A DNA stretch of 64,000 nt from Phycisphaerales bacterium Planc_01 (GTDB lineage: Bacteria; Planctomycetota; Phycisphaerae; Sedimentisphaerales; Anaerobacaceae). The position numbers were made by a program, and so were the translations under genes. The notes below the pieces were generated by a model. That model made no database searches. It saw nothing but the letters and a program-made list of their open reading frames with translations, and had not been told where the DNA came from. The stretch is from assembly GCA_001603075.1 (NCBI GenBank), contig LVBB01000047.1, positions 19,304-83,303 on the forward strand, given 5' to 3'. How positions within the stretch are numbered: the stretch's first letter is position 1; every line of letters starts with the position of its first letter. Below, one piece after another: positions 15,549-24,129 of this stretch.

Positions 15549-16330
15549 TGGTGAAGGTCCGAGCGATTGCCTTAGCTTTTCTGGCGGCGGTTGCCACAGC
15601 GAACGCAGGCTCCGCGCCGCTTGACGGTGGGCCGTCGCGACCGCAGTGGCAATACGGCCTGTCCGGCTCCTACCTGAGAGGCGACTACGGCCGGGACAAC
15701 ACCACCGAGATTTACTACTTCGCCGCGACGGTCAAACGCTACCTCGACTGGGGCGACCTGACGCTGACGGTGCCGTATCTGGATATCTCCGAGGGGGCGA
15801 CCTTCATCGACGGCGCCGAGCCTCTCGCGAGCGCTCGCGGCGGATCGGGCTTGGGCGATATCATTCTCAAGGGCCGCTATTACGCCCTCGCCCAGGACGG
15901 CTTGCTGCCCTTTATCGATCTGGTCGCCGGCGTCAAGCTGCCCACGGCCGATGAGGACAAAGGCCTGGGAACGGGAGAGGCCGACTTCACGTTCATGGCC
16001 GAATTCGCGCGGAAGCTGGAGCAGACGCCGTGGATCGTCCTGGGCGAGCTGGGCTACACGTTTGTTGGCGAGCCGTCCGGCTATGACGCAGACAACCGCT
16101 GGCTCTACAGCATCGGGCTGGCCTACGAGCTCGACGCCAAGACCACGCTCAGCGGCTACCTCGACGGGCGGACCGCGATTTTCGACGGCAACGACGACCC
16201 GCTCTCGATCCTGCTGATCGCCCAGTACAAGCTTCGTCCCGACCTGCACTTCGACGGCATGGTGGAGTTCGGCCTCAACGACGGGGCCCCCGATGTCGGC
16301 ATCACGTTCGGCGTCCGCAAGCGCATGTAA
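15548..16330 (+). CDS. Outer-membrane beta-barrel protein
   Basis: 260 residues starting at the ATG of the TGATG junction. Signal peptide MVKVRAIALAFLAAVATANA, then alternating amphipathic strands rich in aromatic residues (YGLSGSYLRGDYG, IYYFAATVKRYLDW, LTLTVPYLDI, LGDIILKGRYYA). It ends in the typical barrel C-terminus VGITFGVRKRM. The pattern resembles small transporter-type porins such as the phenol-degradation MetA-like family. It is translationally coupled to the repeat protein 14409-15548, which suggests a shared envelope function. The barrel assignment is secure; the substrate is not. Confidence 0.75.
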   Translation: MVKVRAIALAFLAAVATANAGSAPLDGGPSRPQWQYGLSGSYLRGDYGRDNTTEIYYFAATVKRYLDWGDLTLTVPYLDISEGATFIDGAEPLASARGGSGLGDIILKGRYYALAQDGLLPFIDLVAGVKLPTADEDKGLGTGEADFTFMAEFARKLEQTPWIVLGELGYTFVGEPSGYDADNRWLYSIGLAYELDAKTTLSGYLDGRTAIFDGNDDPLSILLIAQYKLRPDLHFDGMVEFGLNDGAPDVGITFGVRKRM

Positions 16331-16391
16331 CACGTCGGCGCGGTCGGGGTACGACCGGTGCAAATCATGCGGCAGAAGAAGAGAGACGGTC

Positions 16392-16751
16392 ATGGACGAC
16401 CGGGATATGAATGAGTTGTTTGCGGCGTTGGGCAGGTCTCGGTTTCGGGCGCGGTTTCGGCTGGGGGCGCGGGAGGCGGCGTATCTGCGGCAGCGGGGGA
16501 TCGAGACGGTGCTCGTGCACGCGCGGCAGTTCGTCGAGAGCCGTCTGGCGGCCGCCGAGCCGGCCAACGACGGCAAGCAGACCCCGATGCGCAACCATCC
16601 CGTCTTCATCGCCCAGCACGCCACCGCCACGTGTTGTCGGGGCTGCCTGGAAAGATGGCACGGGATCGCCAGGGGCCGTGCGCTGACGGCCGAGGAGATC
16701 GACCACATCGTCCGGGTGATCGAAGTGTGGTTAAGACGCCAGCCGATCTGA
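16392..16751 (+). CDS. DUF4186 family protein
   Basis: 119 residues from ATG at 16392. The family signature is strong: FRARFRLGAREAAYLRQRGI, the conserved NDGKQTPMRNHPVFIAQHAT, then ATCCRGCLERWHGI with a CxxC pair, and LTAEEIDHIVRVIEVWL. The histidines and cysteines suggest a metal site. DUF4186 proteins are small cytosolic proteins of unknown role found in diverse bacteria. It follows the barrel gene by 61 bases, possibly in the same transcript. Confidence 0.85.
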   Translation: MDDRDMNELFAALGRSRFRARFRLGAREAAYLRQRGIETVLVHARQFVESRLAAAEPANDGKQTPMRNHPVFIAQHATATCCRGCLERWHGIARGRALTAEEIDHIVRVIEVWLRRQPI

Positions 16752-16800
16752 CCGATAAGACCGATAGCCGGACGGCGCGTTGCTATCGTCCGAAAAAGCA

Positions 16801-16829
16801 TTGTGATTTCGGGTCCGGCGGCCTATACT
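16801..16829 (+). promoter_or_regulatory. Predicted promoter for PfkB kinase gene
   Basis: TTGTGA (16801-16806), a 17-base spacer, then TATACT (16824-16829). Transcription would start near 16836, about 30 bases before the ATG. Confidence 0.55.
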
Positions 16830-16866
16830 GTCGCCGCCGAAAGCAGGTTATGGTCAGAGGTTAGAT

Positions 16867-17841
16867 ATGGTGGAACGGATTCCGAAAATCATCGTGGTCG
16901 GCAGCACGTACATCGATATGGCCTTCCGGTGTGCCAAGATCCCCTCGGCAGGCCAGATGGTCAGCGGGTCGGCCCTGTCCTATTCGCTCGCCGGGCCCGG
17001 ACCGCTCGAAGCGGTGCAGGCGGCGCTGTGCGGTTGCGGCGTGCATCTGATCAGCAAGGTCGGCGGCGATGCGTTCGGCGCGATGGCCAAGAAGAGCCTG
17101 ACCGACTACAAGGTGAACGTCGATCACGTCCATACCGCCGAGGCCAAGTACACCGGCGTCGTCGTCACCCACGTCAATGCCGAGGGCGAGAACGCCTGCT
17201 GCCATTACTCCGGGGCCAATTGCGCCCTGCTGCCGATGGACATCGAGATGGCCGAGGAGCTGATCGCCGACGCCGACGTCTGCCTGATCCACGGGTGCCT
17301 GCCGCAGGAGGCCATCGTCAAGGCGATGCGGTGCAGCGAGCTGCACGGCACGAAGGTCATCTTCAATCCGTCGCGGCCGACCGAGCAGGAGAGCCGTCAC
17401 GGGCTGGACCTGCCGATCGAGTACTTCGACGCCGACATCCTGATCCCCAATCTCTACGAAGCGGCCGACATCACCGACCAGTCGGCCGCCAGCATCCGCA
17501 CCGCCAAGATGATCGGTTCCGAGCTGGTTGCGCGCGGGGCGCGATGCGCGGTGATCACGATGGGTCGTCGCGGGGCAATGGTCGTCGATCGCAGCGGCGC
17601 CGACCACGTGCCGGCCTTTGAGGTCGATCTGGTGGACCACACCGGCAGCGGCGACGCGTTCGCCGGCGCTCTGGCAGCCTACTGCGCCGTCAAGGACGAC
17701 GTGCGCGAAGGGGTGACGTTCGCCTCGGCGGCAGGGGCCCTGGCGTGCACGAAGTTCGGCGGGATCGAGTCGCTGCCGAGCAAGGCCGACATCATCCAAC
17801 TGCTCCAGCGCGAAGACATCGACCGGCTGCCGCGCCATTAG
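16867..17841 (+). CDS. PfkB-family carbohydrate/nucleoside kinase
   Basis: 324 residues, the usual length for ribokinase-type enzymes. N-terminal KIIVVGSTYIDMAFRCAKIP matches the family start. The substrate-loop region GPGPLEAVQAALCGCG replaces the common GGxGAN. The C-terminal signature DHTGSGDAFAGALAAYCAV near residues 255-273 carries the anion hole and catalytic Asp. It phosphorylates a sugar or nucleoside with ATP; ribose is one candidate, not proven. A predicted promoter lies just upstream. The stop codon overlaps that of the convergent gene by four bases. Confidence 0.85.
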   Translation: MVERIPKIIVVGSTYIDMAFRCAKIPSAGQMVSGSALSYSLAGPGPLEAVQAALCGCGVHLISKVGGDAFGAMAKKSLTDYKVNVDHVHTAEAKYTGVVVTHVNAEGENACCHYSGANCALLPMDIEMAEELIADADVCLIHGCLPQEAIVKAMRCSELHGTKVIFNPSRPTEQESRHGLDLPIEYFDADILIPNLYEAADITDQSAASIRTAKMIGSELVARGARCAVITMGRRGAMVVDRSGADHVPAFEVDLVDHTGSGDAFAGALAAYCAVKDDVREGVTFASAAGALACTKFGGIESLPSKADIIQLLQREDIDRLPRH

Positions 17842-18686
17842 CGGGCGGCACTCTTGACGGACCTTCGGCGCACGAGGAGCACACCGGCGACAGCCGCTGC
17901 GACGGCGACAAGCGCCAGTGGGATCAGGGCCGATCCGGCGTGTTCATCGTGGTCGTGGTCGCGCGCTGGGTGATCCGGCAGGGGCCGCTCGGCGACCGCC
18001 TCGATGCCGAACGCCGTCAGCACGCTCGATGCCTCGTAGGCCGGACGCGACCATGTGAGGAACTTGACCGGCTCTCGGCGGTACGTCTCCTTGACCAGGC
18101 CGTTGGCACTGTGATGGAACCAGCGATGCCGCTCCTCGCTGAAGGGGACCTTGGCGATCTTGAGGTCGAGCGTCGCGCTGGTGGTCGTGCGGTAGCGTCG
18201 GCACGCCTCGAATGTGCCGGCGTCGGTGGCGATGGTTTCGTCGCCCAGCCGCTCGATCTCCAGTCGCATCGGCATGCTGAACGCGGGCGAATCCATGTGC
18301 AGCGTCGTCTCGATTGTCACGCTCTGCCCGACCGCCAGTTCGGGCGCCTCGTAGGGAACGGGCGGGTCGTAACGCAGCAGTCCCGGCGGCCCGTCTTTGC
18401 TGTCGACTTCGATGGCGACGACCATCCGGTTGGGATCGACCCGAAGCCGACCCGCCGGATCGGAACTTTTGGTGTAGCGCTCTTCGATGATCCAGCAGCC
18501 GTCGTTGGGGTCGTGGCGAATTACCTGAGCGATTCGCCGGCCGTCGATCGGCTCGCCCTCGAAGCTGCCGGGTTTGGGGCCGCTGTGCTGATAAACCCAT
18601 CGCTGGCCGACTTCGTACGCCCCGTGGCCCGCCGGCGCCATCGCAGCGCACAGCAGAATCGACATCGCCCGCATCGAACGCGACAT
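17838..18686 (-). CDS. Exported protein with C-terminal membrane anchor
   Basis: 282 residues from the ATG at 18686, with GGGAGG seven bases upstream. A signal peptide (MRAMSILLCAAMAPAGHG) precedes a beta-rich domain of about 220 residues (YEVGQRWVYQHSG, GCWIIEERYTKSSD, DETIATDAGTFEACRRYRTT) that resembles lipoprotein-like DUF3108/LolA-type barrels. It then has a His/Asp-rich spacer DHDHDEHAG and a final transmembrane helix SALIPLALVAVAAAVAGVLL with basic tail RRRSVKSAAR. The anchor and His/Asp stretch suggest a surface protein; metal binding is possible. It follows the rhamnosidase-like gene on the same strand by 32 bases. Confidence 0.7.
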   Translation of the reverse strand: MSRSMRAMSILLCAAMAPAGHGAYEVGQRWVYQHSGPKPGSFEGEPIDGRRIAQVIRHDPNDGCWIIEERYTKSSDPAGRLRVDPNRMVVAIEVDSKDGPPGLLRYDPPVPYEAPELAVGQSVTIETTLHMDSPAFSMPMRLEIERLGDETIATDAGTFEACRRYRTTTSATLDLKIAKVPFSEERHRWFHHSANGLVKETYRREPVKFLTWSRPAYEASSVLTAFGIEAVAERPLPDHPARDHDHDEHAGSALIPLALVAVAAAVAGVLLVRRRSVKSAAR

Positions 18687-18718
18687 GTGCAATCCTCCCA
18701 AGAGGCCCGCGTGTCCTG

Positions 18719-20473
18719 CTATCGCAGTATGGTGATTCCCTTCGGCGCGTCGATCTTCGTTTCGATCGTGCCGTCGGCCTTCTTCTCGTGGCGAACTTTG
18801 ATGACGCCTCTGGTCGTGGGGAACGTCCCTTCGGCCCAGTCGAGGTCGGCCAGGTGCGGCTGGATCCGCACGACTGTGCCGCCGGGCTCCGCGATCCGCA
18901 CGCCGAGCACGTGCTCGCTGAGCCACGCGGTCGGGCCCGACGCCCAGCCGTGGCAGAGGCTGTGCCGAAAGCCCACGTAGCAGTAGTTGCCGAAATCGCC
19001 GTGGATGTCCTTCTTGCCTTCGGGCACCAGCTCGTCGATCCGTCCGGCGTTTTGCGTCCATTGCAGATCGAAATCCTCCCAGAACGTCGTCGCGCCCAGA
19101 TCGAGCATCGCGCCCCAGTATTGGCGGATCACGTCGATCGCGCCCTGGTAATCGCCTGCCATCGCGCGGGCCTGAAGGACGTAATAGCCGTAGAACGTGC
19201 TCATCCGCTGCGGCCCATCGACCGCCAGCACCTCGCGATTGAGCTTGCCCGCGTCGGCCAGGCCCGCCAGCGCCATCAGCGCCGCCGCCTGCTTGCTGTC
19301 GGCCGGGTCGGGCGTGTGCTTGAGGAGCTTTTCGACGCTGTCGAGGCATTGGGCCCGCGTCGCCGGCTCATCGAGCACGTCACACAATTCGGCGCCCGCC
19401 CGCAGCGTCATCACCAGAAGCGAGTGCAGGCCCGCGTGGATCGCCGCTTTGTTCTCGCTGCTGGGCCAGTCGAGGAAGCGGTGCGCCGGCAGCGTCTCGC
19501 GATTGTCGGGCCCGACGCAGGCGGCCAGTTGCGCCAGCAGACCGGTCAGGTACGTCCGCTGCTGTCGCAGATAGGCGACGTCGCCGGTGTAGTGATGCCA
19601 GGCGTGGTGCAGCAGCACCCACCACATCGAGTAGGAGCTGATCCCGTTCATCCATCGGGGCAGCGGCGTCTCGTCGCGGACCAGATCGAGGCTGGCCGGC
19701 ACGATCGCGTCGGCGCCGAAGACGGCGAAGATCGTCTCGGTCTCGGGGTGCATATCGCCCACCCAGACGAGCCGGTCGCGCTTGATGCCGTCCCAGAGGT
19801 AGTCCTGCATGTTCAGGTGCACGGTGTAGGCGCCCGTCTGCCAGATGCGATTGAGCCGCTCGTCGCTGCAACGGAACGAGCCGAGATAGTCGAGATCGCG
19901 ATAGAGGAACACCGCGCGGACGCTCTTGAGCTGCACGAAGCTGTCGTCGTCGGCCAGGTCGATCCGCACGAAGCGAAAGCCCGTGTTGCCGATCTCGGCC
20001 GTCCCCAGCCAGGGGACCAGCGTGGTCTGGTCGCGGATCGCGTGGTCGTTGGTGGCGTTCTGCTCGCCGCCGAGGTCGGCCATCGCCTCGCTGGCCGATT
20101 CGCCGAATCGCACGCGCAGCCGGACGGGCTTGTTGTCCTTGCTGTTCCAGGCCATGATCTGCACGCCGCCGTTGAGCTCGACGCCGAAGTCCAGCAGGAT
20201 CGCCGCAGCGCCCTTGCGGCTGTCCAGTACGCACGGGTTCGACGCGTCGAGCGTGATCTGGCCCGACCGCTTCTGCAGAAGCGCCCCGGCGTTCTCGACC
20301 GCGCCGCCACTGTGCCAGACGACGCGCACCGGCGTGACGAACGTCCGCACGCGCGAATCGCGCACCGCCCGCGCCTGCACATCCGCCACCGGCCCCGGCA
20401 ACCCCGCCGCCACCGTCGCACCAACCATCACCCACCCCGCCACCAAACCAACCACCCGTCTGCACCGCATCAT
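18719..20473 (-). CDS. Alpha-L-rhamnosidase-like glycoside hydrolase (GH78-type)
   Basis: 584 residues from the first of two ATGs after CGGAGG. A signal peptide (VVGLVAGWVMVGATVAAG) is followed by a beta-sandwich of about 170 residues (ILLDFGVELNGGVQIMAWNS, FRFVRIDLAD). The (alpha/alpha)6 barrel starts at LGSFRCSDERLNRIWQTGAY and has QDYLWDGIKRDRLVWVGDMH. In GH78 enzymes the catalytic acid lies in a DCPxRxERxGWxGD-like loop; here it reads DGIKRDRLVWVGD. The C-terminal domain includes TTFWEDFD and HSLCHGWASGPTAWLSEHVL, typical of the family. Exported; removes terminal rhamnose or a related sugar. Substrate not determined. Confidence 0.8.
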   Translation of the reverse strand: MMRCRRVVGLVAGWVMVGATVAAGLPGPVADVQARAVRDSRVRTFVTPVRVVWHSGGAVENAGALLQKRSGQITLDASNPCVLDSRKGAAAILLDFGVELNGGVQIMAWNSKDNKPVRLRVRFGESASEAMADLGGEQNATNDHAIRDQTTLVPWLGTAEIGNTGFRFVRIDLADDDSFVQLKSVRAVFLYRDLDYLGSFRCSDERLNRIWQTGAYTVHLNMQDYLWDGIKRDRLVWVGDMHPETETIFAVFGADAIVPASLDLVRDETPLPRWMNGISSYSMWWVLLHHAWHHYTGDVAYLRQQRTYLTGLLAQLAACVGPDNRETLPAHRFLDWPSSENKAAIHAGLHSLLVMTLRAGAELCDVLDEPATRAQCLDSVEKLLKHTPDPADSKQAAALMALAGLADAGKLNREVLAVDGPQRMSTFYGYYVLQARAMAGDYQGAIDVIRQYWGAMLDLGATTFWEDFDLQWTQNAGRIDELVPEGKKDIHGDFGNYCYVGFRHSLCHGWASGPTAWLSEHVLGVRIAEPGGTVVRIQPHLADLDWAEGTFPTTRGVIKVRHEKKADGTIETKIDAPKGITILR

Positions 20474-20704
20474 CAAAACCTCCGAAAGAGCCTTCGTTGC
20501 TGACTCCCATGTCATAACAAAGGACCACCGCATTGTCCACCACGATCGCGTACCCGCTCATACACGGCGCACAGTCCATTCGCAGCCAGATTCCTCCACT
20601 GCGCCTTGGCAACTCGCCAAGACTCCGGTCGGAATGACAAACGGGGTTCTTTGCGCAACGCACCGCCCCCTTCTCGTCACCCCCAGCCGAGTGCTGCATC
20701 CCCG

Positions 20705-20985
20705 CTTGTCATCCCGAGTGGAGCCCTGGCTCCATTTGTCATCCCGAGTGGAGCGTCCCGCTCCCCCCTTTGTCATCCCGAGCGCAGTGTCCCGCTCCCC
20801 TTTGTCATCCCGAGCGGAGTGTCCCGCCCCCCCCTTGTCATCCCGAGCGGAGCGAAGCGGAGTCGAGGAGCCTGTCCCGAGCCTGCCGAGGGAATCTGGC
20901 CATAGGCTGTGCCTGGTCCGGATTCGCGGCCAGATTCCTCCACTCCGCCTTGGCGAATCGCCAAGGCTCCGGTCGGAATGACAAA
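20705..20985. repeat. Tandem array of dispersed-repeat left arms
   Basis: Five left arms follow each other at about 32-base spacing (near 20705, 20736, 20769, 20801, 20834), each starting TTGTCATCCCGAG with variable ends such as TGGAGCGTCCCGCTCCC. Only the last one continues into a full element with the GCCTGCCGAGGG insert and the inverse right arm ending GGTCGGAATGACAA. Confidence 0.85.
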
Positions 20986-21030
20986 ACCCTGGTCCATGTA
21001 TGGCTCCGGGATGTCCCTGTTTGCCCCCCC

Positions 21031-21074
21031 TTTGTCATCCCGAGCGGAGCGAAGCGGAGTCGAGGGATCTGGCT
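21031..21074. repeat. Half copy of dispersed repeat
   Basis: TTTGTCATCCCGAGCGGAGC through GTCGAGGGATCTGGCT; the right arm is missing. Confidence 0.8.
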
Positions 21075-21147
21075 ACCGATTTGCCATGTCTTTGCCTTGC
21101 TGGTTAGCGCTATCGACAAGCCCATCCCAGCGCCGTACACCAAGGCT

Positions 21148-21441
21148 TCAATACCAGCCGTCGCTCAGATCCCGCCACTCGGGGTTCTCGCGCAGGATCA
21201 GGGCGATCTTCTTCTCGCGGCGCCAGCGTTTGATCTGCTTCTCCCGCAGGATCGCGGCGTGCACATCAGAGAAGACTTCGAAGTAGACCAGCGTCCCGAT
21301 ATGGTACCGCCGGGTGAAGCCCTCGACCTCGCCCGCCCTGTGTTGGGCGATGCGCCGGCGGATGCTGTTGGTCACGCCCACATACAGCGTCCGCGACTGG
21401 TTCGACACAATGTAGACGTAATACACCTTCTCTGCCCGCAT
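21148..21441 (-). CDS. GIY-YIG nuclease superfamily protein
   Basis: 97 residues, the standard length for the small stand-alone family (UPF0213/YhbQ type). The motif pair is VYYVYIVSNQ and TLYVGVTN, with IRRRIAQHRAGEVEGFTRRY and the late conserved Glu in ILREKQIKRWRREKK. These proteins act on DNA, probably in repair or on mobile DNA, though most are uncharacterised. No strong ribosome site precedes the ATG. Repeats flank it on both sides. Confidence 0.85.
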   Translation of the reverse strand: MRAEKVYYVYIVSNQSRTLYVGVTNSIRRRIAQHRAGEVEGFTRRYHIGTLVYFEVFSDVHAAILREKQIKRWRREKKIALILRENPEWRDLSDGWY

Positions 21442-21472
21442 CGCTGTATCATTGCACCTGTGCCAATTCGAT

Positions 21473-21541
21473 GCCAGATTTCCGTTCGACTTCGCTCAGG
21501 ACAGACTCTCCATTCCGCTTCGCTCCAGTCGGAATGACAAA
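21473..21541. repeat. Right-arm copy of dispersed repeat
   Basis: Runs from CAGATTTCCGTTCGACTTCG to TCCAGTCGGAATGACAAAG. Only the right half of the element is recognisable. Confidence 0.75.
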
Positions 21542-21590
21542 GTCATGGTGCGGCCCATTCGCGTTGAAATGACGGTTGAGGGGGCAAATG

Positions 21591-23333
21591 TCACTGTCGT
21601 TGGAAGCGGTAGCTGGAGCGGCGGTTGGGGGCACTGTCGCCGTGGCGGGCGAATTCGAGGATGTCGTCGAGGGCTTGGATATTGTCGGCCCAGTGGAAGT
21701 CGAACGCGACGCCGCCGGGTGACAGGCCGAGGGTCGCGCGCCCGATGGCGATCTCCATCCGGCTGCCGCTGTGGCGGTAGTCCGCGTTGGCGGCCTTCTG
21801 CCATGCGCCGTCGGCGAAACGGTGCACGCTGGTGGTGCGCTCGCTGCCGGGTTCGAGGTTGACGAGATAGTCGTAGCCATGCCAGCCAGTGGCGGCGCTT
21901 TGATCGGCGTCGATGAACAGCAGCATCCAGTGGTCGTCGGTGTGCGGGGTCAGCGGCCCGGCCGTCTCGGCGTAGAAGCAGACATCCTCGTCGTCGACGG
22001 CGACCTTCAATGTCACGAAGTCGTTGCGGCCGGTCGCGTTGACGTAGCGGCCTGCCTGGCCCCAGCCGGCCTCGTCGCGATGCTCGACGTCACCGGCCGT
22101 GTCGCGATACTCCGGCTGCACGTCGTCCCAGTCGTTGAAGCGCCCGTCGATGGCGATGGCATAATCCCGCTCGGCCACCGGCGGCTTGCGAACGCCCTTG
22201 TACCGGCGGATGTACGAGACCATCTGGTAGTAGTAATTGTCGGTATGCCCGCCCCTCATCGGCTCGATGTCGCGGTTGTATTCCTGGTTGTAGGCATCGA
22301 CGAAAAACGACTCGCCCGGCTTGAGCTTGCGGCCCAGCAGCATCTGCCCGCCTTCGGGGGCGAGAAAGCGCTGCGCGACCCACTCGTTCCAGCCGGTGAT
22401 GAAGACGAACTCGGGATCGATCTTCAGCGCCCGTTGCCATTGCTCGTCGAAGTACAGGCCGAGGTGTTCGAGGCCGGTTCGCCCGTACTCATCGATCGGC
22501 GGCTGCACACCGTTGCGGTGGCTGCGGCCGATGTTCGTCGTCGGGTGCTGTGCGACGCTGACCGCCAGCTCCTCGGGCTTGTCGGGCGATTCATGCCAGC
22601 CGAAACGCATCTCGCTGTGGTCGAGCCATTGCCAGGTGTCTTGCCCGTGCGTCCAGGCCCAGCAGTCGCGATGGCTGAAGAACGCCGCAAGCTCGGCAGG
22701 CAGCGCGTCCGTCGCGCCGCCTAAGATCAGCGGTTTGCCCTTCCAGCAGAACCACAGCTCGCGATAGAGGCCCTTGGCATAGAAGTCGCGATAGAGCGTC
22801 TCGATGGTCCTGGTCGCCGACGAGTGCGTCAGGAAGCAGATCTGCGGCGTCGGGCGGCCTTCGGCTCGCAACTGCCGATAGATGTCGCACAGCTTCAGAT
22901 ACACAGCGGAATACGTCACGGCGTTGGTGACATCGAAGATCAGCACGTCGATCTGCGCGTCGGCCAGCATCGAGGCGTGCTTGCGGATCACGTACTCGCT
23001 GTCGGAAAGATAATAGCCCAGCTCCGACTGGCCCCAGTGGTGAAACGCGCCGACCGGTCCCCACGCCGGATCGTGCGGGTCGGCCTCGAGCAGCTCGGTG
23101 ATATCGAACGGACCGCCCGTGCCGTGCTGGCCCAGCCAGAGGAAATAGAACAGTCCCACCGTGCGATTGGCCCGCACCGGCCCGCACTCGTCGTGGCCCG
23201 GCAACTCGCGCCCCAGCGCATCGGTCGCCACCCACGTATCGCTCATCAAATCCCGCGTCGCCGAAGCACCGCCCGCCACAGGCGCCGTCAGCGCAACTGC
23301 GACAAGCAAACCCGTCACAACACCCAACTTCAT
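21591..23333 (-). CDS. Secreted glycoside hydrolase-like protein (GH71/99-like) with CBM9-like end
   Basis: 580 residues with signal peptide (LGVVTGLLVAVALTAPVAGG). The N-terminal 370 residues look like a TIM-barrel of the GH99/GH71-like exported family. Key segments are VGLFYFLWLGQHG, AFHHWGQSELGYY, DVLIFDVTNAVTY, LWFCWKGKPLILGG and VFITGWNEWVAQRF. The C-terminal 180 residues (AIDGRFNDWDDVQPEYRDTA, DDHWMLLFIDADQSAATGWH, MEIAIGRATLG) match the CBM9/DOMON-type domain that often accompanies it. Probably cleaves a polysaccharide outside the cell; substrate unknown. Next to rhamnosidase-like and alginate-lyase-like genes. Confidence 0.75.
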   Translation of the reverse strand: MKLGVVTGLLVAVALTAPVAGGASATRDLMSDTWVATDALGRELPGHDECGPVRANRTVGLFYFLWLGQHGTGGPFDITELLEADPHDPAWGPVGAFHHWGQSELGYYLSDSEYVIRKHASMLADAQIDVLIFDVTNAVTYSAVYLKLCDIYRQLRAEGRPTPQICFLTHSSATRTIETLYRDFYAKGLYRELWFCWKGKPLILGGATDALPAELAAFFSHRDCWAWTHGQDTWQWLDHSEMRFGWHESPDKPEELAVSVAQHPTTNIGRSHRNGVQPPIDEYGRTGLEHLGLYFDEQWQRALKIDPEFVFITGWNEWVAQRFLAPEGGQMLLGRKLKPGESFFVDAYNQEYNRDIEPMRGGHTDNYYYQMVSYIRRYKGVRKPPVAERDYAIAIDGRFNDWDDVQPEYRDTAGDVEHRDEAGWGQAGRYVNATGRNDFVTLKVAVDDEDVCFYAETAGPLTPHTDDHWMLLFIDADQSAATGWHGYDYLVNLEPGSERTTSVHRFADGAWQKAANADYRHSGSRMEIAIGRATLGLSPGGVAFDFHWADNIQALDDILEFARHGDSAPNRRSSYRFQRQ

Positions 23334-23533
23334 AGCGGTCGCTCGGCTTGCGTCTTGCCTTCTCCTTCGGCTCGTCGCAGGGCGGCTTCAAACCGCTGCC
23401 GGACCGCTGCGCGATCGAAGTAGGCGATCGTCTGTTCTGATGTCAGCGCCTCGGTCTCTCTGGCCACGGCTTCTTTCCATTTGCGCGACTCGGCCACCGC
23501 GTCAAACCTCTTGGTCCGCGCTTCCATAGACAA
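23330..23533 (-). CDS. Small helical protein partnered with PIN-domain gene
   Basis: 67 residues, highly charged and helical (SRKWKEAVARETEALTSEQT, IAYFDRAAVRQRFEAALRRA). It starts 32 bases inside the end of the PIN-domain gene and stops at the glycoside hydrolase start. Small proteins of this composition commonly follow PIN-domain toxins of this type, so an antitoxin role is plausible. There is no DNA-binding motif. Confidence 0.55.
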   Translation of the reverse strand: MSMEARTKRFDAVAESRKWKEAVARETEALTSEQTIAYFDRAAVRQRFEAALRRAEGEGKTQAERPL

Positions 23534-23978
23534 TCTCCAGCGGGCTGATAATCCGAATGGTGGGATAGCCTCGTTCCAGATTTACGCGATTGAATCCTGC
23601 CTCGCGCCGGTAGTTCGCGAGGTGGCGAAAGTTCCAGGTCACCAGCACGCCGATCCCCTGGGTTGTGGCAATCGCCACGTGTCGGGCGTCATCGACATAT
23701 CGAGGGGGGACCACCTCGGCAGCCAGATAGGCTTGGGCAAGCTCCTCGGCGCGCGGCGTCAGTTCAAGCAAAGCGCCGTCGTCGGGAAACGTCCGGGCAA
23801 ACAGCATAACGATATCCGGTGGGGCCTGAGCAGCCTCTTCCTGGGTAACTACCGATGCAACGAATCGGCACTCTCCGGCTTCGGCCATGCGCCAGAGCCG
23901 GCGGGTTGCCTCCTGAAACTCGGAGTCGAAATAGCCGCCCAGGACGGAATTATCGAGATAGAAGGTCAAGACCGCCAT
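23502..23978 (-). CDS. PIN-domain ribonuclease, putative toxin
   Basis: 158 residues from the Met of MAVLTFYLDNSVLGGYFD; longer starts up to 24077 add sequence without family character. The first Asp (LDNS) and the region YLAAEVVPPRYVDDARHVAI, ATTQGIGVLVTWNFRHLANY carry the acidic residues and the terminal WNFRH typical of PIN nucleases of the VapC superfamily. It would cut RNA using Mg2+. The partner gene overlaps downstream, so the toxin comes first, the reverse of most VapBC pairs. Start choice is uncertain. Confidence 0.75.
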   Translation of the reverse strand: MAVLTFYLDNSVLGGYFDSEFQEATRRLWRMAEAGECRFVASVVTQEEAAQAPPDIVMLFARTFPDDGALLELTPRAEELAQAYLAAEVVPPRYVDDARHVAIATTQGIGVLVTWNFRHLANYRREAGFNRVNLERGYPTIRIISPLEIVYGSADQEV

Positions 23979-24104
23979 GCGCTCAACAATTGGCAGTTGC
24001 GCCAAATAACATCTTCCAACAGATGATACATCGTCAGTACGAGGATTCATTATATGAGCAGGGAGAGTGCGAAACAAGGTCGAAAGACAGCATCGGCCGT
24101 TAAT

Positions 24105-24129
24105 GGTAGGGCCGAGGCATGCCTCGCCC
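24105..24129. repeat. Palindromic repeat, GGGGCGA family
   Basis: GGTAGGGCCGAGGCATGCCT then CGCCC forms a hairpin directly after the alginate-lyase-like gene's stop codon. Confidence 0.8.

Larger units (their letters stand above)
20474..21147. other. Repeat-only intergenic stretch
   Basis: 674 bases without a supportable gene. It contains a half repeat (20585-20640), a tandem array ending in a full repeat (20705-20985) and another half repeat (21031-21074), so it is almost entirely made of the dispersed TTGTCATCCCGAG family. Confidence 0.8.

Noticed and set aside
18788..20503. A 571-codon plus-strand frame
   Set aside because: Antisense of the rhamnosidase-like gene with biased composition.
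20705..20985. Possible CRISPR array
   Set aside because: Spacing is regular, but the units are left arms of a dispersed inverted repeat, the variable parts are near-identical low-complexity GTCCCGCTCCC, and no cas gene is nearby.
20557..21143. Several short frames with SRAERSG or PERSEAESR peptides
   Set aside because: They are translations of the dispersed repeat arms and not genes.
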